Source: Heterotrichella gracilis
Taxonomy: Eukaryota; Sar; Xanthophyceae; Tribonematales; Xanthonemataceae
DNA length: 28,098 nt
Direction: 5' to 3'
NCBI GenBank assembly: GCA_032358255.1
Contig: JAULBX010028560.1
Location: 1 to 28,098, forward strand
A program made the translations under genes and the position numbers. Shown one piece after another: positions 21,067-28,098 of the stretch. Numbering within the stretch: position 1 is the first letter of the stretch; every line of letters begins with the position of its first letter. The notes below the pieces were generated by a model that made no database searches, was not told where the DNA came from, and saw only the letters and a program-made list of their open reading frames with translations.

Positions 21067-24000
21067 ATGGGTGTGTCCACCCTAGCCACCCTAGCCTGCA
21101 GCGGGTTGTGTGCCCCTCACTGCACACGGCGCTGCAGCGCACGTGCAAACCCACGACAACTGGGTACTTCTTGTGTCACGCTGAGCCAGTCAGCCAGGCG
21201 AGACAGCAGAAGGTATGAAGACCCAGCTGTCCTCATGTGCCTGGCATGCAAGCATCATGCATATGCACTGCTTACAGTCCAGGAAGCAGACAGGGCGGTA
21301 CATATCTCAGAACAATGTTTGTTCTCTGAAGTTATACTGGGTAGAGAGCGCCCCGGCTTCTTTCACCCGTCAAGAATTATCATTGGAATTATGCTCCCCC
21401 CTTTTCCATTACTAGCAATAAATCAGGTCTTTTCTTTAGTACGACACCTCTGCTTGGGTACAACCAGGGAGCCAACAGGGTCCCGACTAGCTAGCGCCAA
21501 AAAACATTTTCTCCACCTATTAGGGCTGCCCATGTACCACCAGCTTTGCAGACATGGCATGTGTTGCCCGTGCAGGCATGGCGTGTATTGCCCTGCACGC
21601 ACCCCCGGGATCGGGGACCAGCTTTGCCCGGGAGTTGCACGTATATGACAAGCATTTTGGCACAAATGCCAGAGTTGCACATGGGTCTCCCAAAGTATGG
21701 CAGGGTTGTCATCATCATTGACCCTGTAGTGCAGGGCCTGTACCTAGCTCACCATGGCAACCCTCCCCCAACCTGATACCCACCTTCAGAACCCAATCCT
21801 CCCTCTTTGTAAGTGTTCCACAGGGGGATGTCTGCTGGACACGCCCCACAGCACCCCACCAGCACCAGCAGCACCAGCACCAGCACCATGGGTGGTCCCG
21901 CATCGCCACCCTCCCCTCCTCCCCCGCCTGCGCCACCTCCCTTGCTGCAGTGGCTAGTAACACACAGAGAGGCGACTCCGCGCGACCTCAAGATACGGGT
22001 TTCTGATCTGGGTGGAGGTCGAGGAAGGGGGCTAATAGCAGTCCAGGACATCTACCCTGGGGAGGTCATCCTGTCTGTGCCGCTCACCTCGGCATTTGTA
22101 GATACAGAGGTGCGTCCATGCACAACCCTGGGGTGTGCGCCTGTAAAAACGCTAGGGTGCATGTTGCTTTGGTGCTACGCCCAGTGGTACCCTTGTGCGT
22201 ATGCTTTAAAAGGCAGCATGGCGTGTGTCCACTATTGGTGCATGTGTCTCATCAGGGACACACATGTGGTTGAGGCTAATGCTGTGCACTTTGCTTACAA
22301 AGGGCATCACAGAGTCCTGAACTGGCCGGGGTCCCACTGCATCTGATAGACCCATGCACTAAAAGCTGTAATTCTTGATGGCCATCTCAATGCAAGGGTT
22401 GTGTATGACTTGCAGGATGAGCCCGACCTCCCCTGGAGCGTGGCCATGGCCATTCGCCTGCTGGAAATGACAGCCACGTGCCGCCACATGGCGCAGTCAC
22501 ATGACGAGGATTTGCCTGGCGGTGGCACACACACCGATTCGCCTGACGATGAACAGCCGGCAGCAGCAGGTGGCAAGGATTCGCCTTGCGGTGACCCCGG
22601 AACTGATTTGCCTGGCGGAGAAGGTGGGGAGGAGGCCATGTGTGTGTGGCTGGATTCCCTCCCCAGGGACGTTTCCCTCCCCTGGCTGGATTGGGAACCA
22701 AGTGAAGTAGAAGAGTGTCAAGACGAGGGGGTGGCACGCGAGTGCAGGGGGCTGCGGGCCATGTATGAGAGCGCGGCGGAGGTGCGCGGTGAATGAAAAT
22801 CCTGCTGAGGGTTTGTACCACAATGTATTCAAGGACACACGCATTTACCGCCGGAACCTTTGTCCTCCAATAATTGCCCGCGTGTGCATATCAGTGGAAA
22901 TTTTATTACTGAACTGGACAGTGACTTGTGGTCCGACAGAGCTGGGCGGCGCACAGTGTGCTTGGGTGAATCCCATCTGGTTGCTATCATCATGCTGGGA
23001 GGCATAGAACCTTAAACCCTAAATCATAATGCTGGAATGCAAAAGTCACACTAGTTAGTTAGTTACATGCATTCCAGCAATACAGCCAGATTAGCAGTCA
23101 GTCTTGCACATGCGGCGCCACGCAGCTCTTTTCTGGCACTGTTTGAAACACTTATTGATCCCACGCGACTTGAGATTCCTGCTGAAAAATTACACTACCA
23201 TGCAATTACTCCGCCATTTACCTTTTAATGTCTGGCGCACCATCCCCCACCACCCACTCATCTGCGTCCGCTTCCCCTCCTTGCTTGCAGGCATTCGCCC
23301 CCTCCCTCGCCCCCCTTGGCTTGGGCCCCCGAGACCTTGCGTGGGCGCTCTCGGTGCTGCACAGCCGGTGCTTTGTGGAGGGTCCAAGGGGTGTGCATAT
23401 GACTGTCCCGGGGGTGGACATGGCTAACCACATGGACGAGCCCAATGCCGGGGTCAGGTAAAACCCTAGACCCTGAACGCTAAACCCTAAGCAGTATCAG
23501 GGGGTGTGCACATGACTGTCCTGGGGGTGGACACGGCAAATCACGTTGATGAGCCTAACGGCCCAGGTCAGACAACCCCTGAATGAGGAATCCCAACAGA
23601 CCCCAGATGCACTGGTTAGGTGGGGGTCATATGAAGCGGAAGCAAGGAAGGAATTTAAGGATCGGTCAGCTTCTTTAGTTTTCTTGCACAGTGACGCAGC
23701 TGCTTGGGAGCCCCACCGATGGTTTCCCACGAACCCACCTAGTGGTGTTACCTGGCGCAGGTGTGTGCACGGTGTGGAATCGTGCCAGGGCACAGACGCA
23801 GTGGAGGAGGTGTGCACGCCCTCCCCAGATGCTGCCGCTTCCCCCTCGCGCTTTGAGCTGGTGGCGGGGGATGACGTCATCATGTACGCGGGGCTCGATG
23901 CCATCATGTGCATGTGCATGCTGCATGTGTGGCTGTCATGTGGTGTTGATTTGGCATGCCATGATGACATGAGGTGCTGCTTTTCCCTGTTGCTGCCGCC

Positions 24001-25673
24001 TTGCGGTTCGAGCTAGTGGCGGGGGATGACGTCATCATGTACGTGCGCCTCGATGTCAGCATGTGCGTGTGATGTGCATGTGGTGGTTTCAAAACCCTAG
24101 TCTGGTGCTCACAGGCACTCCATATGCATGCGGGGGATGAATATGTGCGCGCGCCTGGATGCCATCATGTGCATGCGCATGTTCCATTTGTGGCTGTCAT
24201 GTGGTGTTGATTTGGCATGCCATGCTGACGCGAGACGCCGTAGGATCAGTAGGTGGTACAAACAGCGCCAGGGAAAAACCGCTTGGCGCCGCATGTGCAA
24301 GACTGACTAGCAGCTGCTAATCTGGCTGTATTGCTGGAATGAATGTACTGACTAACTAATTTACAAACCAACTGTGTGGGTTGATTTGGCATGCCACATG
24401 AGGTGTCGCTGTGGATTATTATTTTATTCTGCACTTTGGGGGTTTTGATCCGCCCCCTTTCCACAAGGGAAGGAAAACGTGGGGGTCGAGCTCAATTTGC
24501 AGCATGGTATAATCCTGCTTCCCCTTTGGTGCCCTGCAGGCAAGGTGATGAGGTGACCATCAGCTACGGCGCCTGGCCCAACGACCTCCTAGTCACCTAC
24601 TTTGGCTTTGCCCCCCCTGACAACCCACATGACTCCGTCGCCCTCTTTTCCGACCTGGACCATTTGGTGACGTGGCATGCACACGCGGCTGCCACCTGGC
24701 AGAACCCTGGCGGCGGTGGTGGGGCTGGTGAGGTGGATGGTGGTGACGCCAGCACTGGGGGTGCGGGTGGGGATGGGGGTGGGGACAGCAGTGGTGGGGG
24801 GTTTGGAGATGGCGGCCAAGTCAGCGTTGAGGGGAGGGTGCGAGAGGGGAGCGTCACAGTGATGCCACTGGAGGAAGCTTTGGGCCGGCCTGCTTGCGAA
24901 TTTACAAGGTGACCTCCTAGGAAACTGGAAAAAGGAAAAATAGTAGAAATGATTATGAGTTGCCGCCGCGGCTCAGAGAACCGGCTGGCCAGGCAACCCG
25001 CCACCCAGAACCCTAAACCCTAAACCCTAGACACTTGAAAACTGGAAGGGCACTCAGTCCTCGGGGCGATTTGGGGATTTGCATTTTGCAGTGTGTCAGC
25101 GTCTCAAAGCTAACTCGTGTGCCCCTGTCTTTGCTGCTCCACAGTGCTTTGAACACCGAACCTTCAATCTCAGGTTCTACACCCTCAATCCTAAGCCCTA
25201 AACCCCAATCCATACGCAGGTTGGCCGTCACTGCCCAGGGCTTTGACCACCGCACCCTGGCGGCACTGCGAGCCCTAGCAACCCTAGGGTCAACCACAGG
25301 CCGCCAACTTTCGATGCGCCACATGCTCACCCACCGATGCCGGGAGCTCCTGGAAGCCTTCCCCACAACCCTAGACCACGATTTAGGGCTTTTGGCTACC
25401 CTAGATGCCACTCCTGGTGACACTGCTGCGTCCATGGCGGAATCGCCAATCCCGGCACCGGCGGCAGCATTGGAAACGGCATCCCAAACGGCGTTGAAAC
25501 CAACCTCTCAGGCAGGAGCTGGGCCGGCACCAGGGGTTGGCAGTGGTGGGGCAGGGGGGAAGGGTGGTGGTGGGCGTGGGAGGGGAGGGGTGAGGCGGGT
25601 GGCACTGGAGTATCGGATCAGCAAGAAACGGGTGCTGGCTAATGCACTGCAGCAGCTAGGACAAGGGGAGTAG
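21067..25673 (+). CDS. SET-domain protein lysine methyltransferase, Rubisco LSMT/SETD3-like, 7 exons, 636 aa
   Basis: Exons: 21067-21212, 21824-22109, 22416-22781, 23291-23457, 23761-23883, 24540-24908, 25220-25673 (TAG). Phases agree at all six junctions. The SET core reads LKIRVSDLGGGRGRGLIAVQ (105-123, SAM-binding GxG), DIYPGEVILSVPL, DEPDLPWSVAMAIRLLEM, LAWALSVLHSRCF, then VPGVDMANHMDEPNAGV (N-H at 312-313, SAM and active site), FELVAGDDV and GDEVTISYGAWPNDLL with catalytic-type Tyr372. The C-terminal part (LAVTAQGFDHRTLAALRAL, LTHRCRELLEAF) resembles the LSMT substrate-binding helical domain, interrupted by Gly-rich low-complexity stretches near 415-460 and 575-610. An acidic insert at about 167-210 splits the SET/I-SET region. 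Exon 1 encodes a Ser/Arg/Cys-rich, transit-like N-terminus. It is supported only by its ATG, donor and phase; translation could instead begin at Met71 (21888). The substrate is unknown. Confidence 0.87.
23052..23120 (-). repeat. Dispersed repeat family A copy, reverse orientation
   Basis: Reverse complement of the family consensus: AGTTAGTTAGTTACATGCAT, TCCAGCAATACAGCCAGATT, AGCAGTCAGTCTTGCACATG, CGGCGCCA. It is in the SET gene intron between exons 3 and 4. Confidence 0.9.
23500..23575 (+). repeat. Partial copy of SET-gene exon 4 donor end
   Basis: GGGGTGTGCACATGACTGTC, CTGGGGGTGGACA.GGC.AA, then CAC and GATGAGCCTAA match 23389-23457. The copy has lost the Asn-His motif codons and has GGTCAGAC where the donor GGTCAGGTAA stood, so the splice site is broken. 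It lies just downstream of the real exon. Confidence 0.88.
23870..24415 (+). repeat. Tandem-like copies of SET-gene exon 5 donor end and following intron
   Basis: TGCTGCCGC.TT..CGCTTTGAGCT, then GTGGCGGGGGATGACGTCAT (23829-23880) recurs at 23990-24038. GGGGGATGA..ATGTGC, GATGCCATCATGTGCATG and GGCTGTCATGTGGTGTTGAT recur at 24130-24230. GTTGATTTGGCATGCC is seen again at 24379. The second copy has a stronger donor, CAT/GTACGTGCG, than the one assigned to exon 5 (CAT/GTACGCGG). Confidence 0.85.
24283..24360 (+). repeat. Dispersed repeat family A copy
   Basis: TTGGCGCCGCATGTGCAAGA, CTGACT, GCTAATCTGGCTGTATTGCT, GGAATG, tail ACTGACTAACTAA. It lies in the SET gene intron between exons 5 and 6. Confidence 0.88.
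25013..25029. repeat. Interstitial telomere-like CCCTAAA run
   Basis: CCCTAAACCCTAAACCC in the last SET gene intron. Comparable short runs occur in several other introns (for example 8915-8933, 12896-12915, 12980-13010, 16981-16999 and 17144-17157), in both orientations. Confidence 0.9.
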
Positions 25674-26943
25674 GTTGACGGAATGTATCATCAATTCACT
25701 CAACGTGAATCATCAAGAGTACCATCGTGTTTTTTGTTGTTGTGCTACCAGCTTCGTATGGGGCAGGAACACAGGTTGCCATGTTGCAATGCCCCACTTA
25801 CCCCCTCCAAAGGGTAGGATGCGATTCTAGGGGCCTCAAGCCCCTTGCATTCAGCAGCCCCGCACCTGCGTTGGTGACAGCCCGTGGGGCAGTAGTGAAC
25901 GAAAGTGGTGCATTCACCCATGGCCAGGAGTGCATGTTGTAAGGACGAGGCAAAGGGTCAAAAAATTTATTGCACTTCCTCACTAGACCTGACAACGGCC
26001 ATCGGTTATAGCGGACCCCAAAGCAAAACCCTTGAGGGTTTCTCCAGGGGAGTACGGTCTGCAAACTGAAACGAGTGTCCACCCAAGGTTGCAAGTTCGC
26101 AGGAACGCAGCTGTGGATGAACAACTGCTTTGGAAGCTCGAAGCGGCGTGTACGACAAAGGCCAACAGCACATGGCTATTATTAGGGTTGATCGCTGGTG
26201 CACACCATCTAGCACCGCACTGGTTTTTGTCGCTTTCTGAAGCACCTAGATGCCCACGTGTTTGCAATCTGAAACATCCTTCCTTTCGAACTACAAAAGC
26301 TGCCTAAGGAAACCGGGGTTGAAGTTTACACTAACATCCGCGCTCGTACCTCGGTAGTGCTAGCTACTGCGCTGAAGCCGTTTCCACGACCATCCGTGCA
26401 TTGTGTACATCCACCAACCCCTTTTGAACCCACCGTGTGTACAACTTTGGCACAAAGGGAAGCTGGTTGGGCACCGAGCGACAGGCTTATAGGCCGCCGG
26501 GCGCCTCTGCCAACCTCTGATTGCGAAGGTAAACGCCAGTACTTGCTTCCCTGAGATAGCTTCCTCCCCATCTGCCATGCTTTCCCTGGGATGGTCCGAA
26601 TGTGGGTCGTGGGGGTGTGGGGGTGTTTTGCCGGGGCAATCCCCGTCGGGGTCTGTCGTTTTTCAACGTCCTTTTGGTGGGGTCGTTGACCTTGCGCCCT
26701 GCCAGCAAACGCCCTCGAACTATATGCATGCATTGTCACCAATGCATGCGCCTAGGGAACAGCAGCTCGCCTTAATTAAGGTGTCCCAGGTGGCCTCCAC
26801 TGGGTTCTAGGGTTAGGTCTGGGTTTCTGGTTCACGTCTTTGCAATTCTAGCCCTACTGCTGGAATCCATGGCCTGCGGATGAGTAGGGGTTCCAGGCCC
26901 CCTTAGTAGGGGTCACAATACCATGGCCACTCCATATTAACTC
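25674..26943. other. Intergenic region downstream of the SET gene
   Basis: About 1.27 kb with no supported gene on either strand. The ORFs show no family motif and no exon-like junction pairs. It should include the SET gene 3' UTR and the upstream region of the next gene. Confidence 0.5.
25938..25942 (+). terminator. Candidate polyadenylation signal TGTAA
   Basis: TGTAA is the usual polyadenylation motif of chlorophycean algae. This is the first plus-strand one I noticed after the SET gene stop, about 265 bp downstream. It is inferred from motif and position only. Confidence 0.4.
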
Positions 26944-27641
26944 ATGCCTGCACAACCCAGTGCTCCCACACTCCACCGCCACCATCCCCACTGCAGGCAC
27001 CCCCCACCACCCCCACCGCTGCCCCTGGGCGAGCGCCCGCCACTGGGGGCCATGGCGCACCACCACCATCCCCACCAGCACCCAGGCCAACCCCTGTATA
27101 ACGAGGTAAGACAAAAAAACCCTGGTCACAACCCTCAAAGCAGACACCCAAAAACAACCGGAAAACGAGAAGCACCTCCAACCTCCCCAAACTCGACGAA
27201 ATCCTGGCGATACCCTGCATCCGACACCCTCGCCACACTCCCCCCCCACCACCACATACTCCAGTCCACCCTGGCCTTTGCTGTGTGCCTCATCCCCAAA
27301 GACTCCCCAAAGCTACTTGTAACCTCCTCAAACCCTAGTTGACACCCCGCCCAGCCCCTCACCCACCCTCCCTGTGATCTACCTACCCAACCCTAAACAT
27401 CAACCCAAAAAATTTGAGAAACCACTCCTTTCGACCCTCGCTGAAAACCCTGGCCCTCGCAGGAGGAGGTTCGGGAGCGCCTGCTGCAGTTTGCCTCTGC
27501 CTTTGCCGTGCGCTTCATACCCAAGGCCTCCCTCCAGCTGGTGCAGCGCGCGGCAGGCGAGGTGGTCGACACGCTGATGATGACCGCACCCCAGGGGGAT
27601 CGGCCTCTGGGGTGCCAGCTGGTGTTCAAGCACTACTGCCA
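26944..27641 (+). CDS. Unrecognised gene, 5' part; may continue beyond the window
   Basis: Two exons can be supported. 26944-27105 is rich in Pro and His and ends LYNE before GTAAGA. 27463-27641 runs from CAG/GAGGAGGTTCGG to CCA/GTGAGT and encodes EEVRERLLQFASAFAVRFIP, then QLVQRAAGEVVDTLMMTA, a helical segment with coding-like GC-rich third positions. The junction is phase 0. The 5' end is uncertain: ATG 26944, ATG 27052 (good context) or an internal acceptor CTGCAG at about 26994 are all possible. If the last donor is not used, the frame stops at TGA one codon later, giving about 114 aa. The presence of partial copies of this exon on both sides (27237-27315 and 27801-27846, the latter keeping GTGAGT) supports it as a real exon, since exons of three other genes here show the same pattern. 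I do not recognise the family. Confidence 0.45.
27237..27315 (+). repeat. Diverged copy of the 27463-27641 exon, 5' portion
   Basis: CTGGCCTTTGCTGTGTGCCT, CATCCCCAAAG and CTCC match CTCTGCCTTTGCCGTGCGCT, CATACCCAAGG and CCTCC at 27495-27535. It lies in the intron upstream of that exon. Confidence 0.7.
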
Positions 27642-27800
27642 GTGAGTGGGGTGGGGATGGTGGTTGGTGTGGTGGCGGTGGCCGTGCTTGTTGGCACTGC
27701 AAAGGGGGGGAGGAGTATATGAGAGGAGAGTTGGGAGTATGAGTGGGATGCATTTATAGTCCGAGGAATTTGGGGGCAATTTCTGTAGACCTGTTGTGCC

Positions 27801-27846
27801 CGCGGCCCCAGGGGTGTCAGCTGGTGTTTCATGCCCGTGAGTAGCG
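27801..27846 (+). repeat. Copy of the 27463-27641 exon donor end
   Basis: CCCCAGGGG, TGTCAGCTGGTGTTTCA and GCCCGTGAGTAG match CCCCAGGGG, TGCCAGCTGGTGTTCAA and TGCCAGTGAGTGG at 27591-27648. The GTGAGT donor is kept. Confidence 0.82.
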
Positions 27847-27871
27847 TGGTGGTGGTGGTGGTGGTGGTGGT
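27846..27871. repeat. (TGG)n microsatellite
   Basis: About eight perfect TGG units immediately after the exon-end copy at 27801-27846. Confidence 0.95.
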
Positions 27872-27959
27872 TGGAGGCGGAGAGTAGAGGTGGGAGTGGG
27901 TTGAGTGTGCAATGTTGGGCGTGGAGTGAGGGTGCTCCCAGCGGAGTGTCCCTACCCGT

Positions 27960-28098
27960 CCGATACGTAAGTAAGTAAGTAAGTAAGTATATGCCTTCCA
28001 GCTTTGAAGCCAGGTTAGCACGTCTGGGTATGCCTCACCCCAGTCCTAGAGCCAAGGCTTAACTGACACTGTTTCCAGTGTGGCAGATGGTGGCCAAC
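27960..28098 (-). repeat. Dispersed repeat family B, copy 2, with (ACTT)n tail, cut by the window edge
   Basis: The reverse complement of 28009-28090 matches 3040-3117. The element's presumed 3' end on the minus strand is (ACTT)n, seen on the plus strand as about five GTAA units at 27967-27987. The tetranucleotide tail is like that of family A. Confidence 0.75.

Noticed and set aside
23620..23760. Earlier acceptor for SET exon 5 (TTAG before 23620), extending the exon by 141 bp in frame
   Set aside because: Phase would also fit, but the added stretch has AT-rich third positions unlike the rest of the gene, matches no SET feature, and the CAG at 23758-23760 is a better acceptor.
25798..26742. 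Several minus-strand ORFs of 90-140 codons
   Set aside because: No recognisable motif, mutually overlapping, and no supporting junctions or exon copies nearby.
1..28098. Transposase, reverse transcriptase or viral genes; rRNA or tRNA genes
   Set aside because: None of the translated frames shows such motifs, and no cloverleaf or rRNA-like segment was recognised by eye. A covariance-model search would be decisive.

Overview
The window is nuclear DNA of a eukaryote, most likely a chlorophyte green alga (Chlorophyceae or close). The reasons are intron-rich genes with GT-AG introns, introns full of plant-type telomere-like TTTAGGG motifs, a UTP6 ribosome-biogenesis gene, a chloroplast-type SET methyltransferase, plastid-transit-like N-termini and a TGTAA polyadenylation-type motif. 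I cannot name the species. No transposon ORF, rRNA, tRNA or CRISPR array was seen.

Layout. Three genes lie head-to-tail on the minus strand: a STELLO/DUF288 glycosyltransferase (338-6755, 9 exons, 823 aa), a putative plastid LysM membrane protein (7752-14151, 11 exons, 739 aa), and UTP6 (15240-20037, 9 exons, 637 aa). UTP6 is divergent, across about 1 kb, from a plus-strand SET-domain lysine methyltransferase (21067-25673, 7 exons, 636 aa). A fifth plus-strand gene of unknown function starts near 26944 and may run off the right edge. I built the exon models by hand from protein similarity, GT-AG sites and phase. All four complete models keep phase at every junction and sum to a multiple of three, but none is confirmed by RNA. 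Coding sequence is about a third of the window. The genes act in different places (Golgi, plastid, nucleolus, probably plastid) and I see no shared pathway.

The striking feature is in the introns. Four of the five genes carry partial copies of the adjacent exon ends, usually with the splice site, lying in the neighbouring intron or flank. Some are single copies and some are short tandem arrays (69 bp and 133 bp periods). UTP6 shows none that I could see. Two short interspersed repeat families with tetranucleotide tails are also present. One 71-bp copy sits in a STELLO splice donor with an 11-bp target-site duplication that duplicates the donor itself. Two long hairpins lie in STELLO intron 1.
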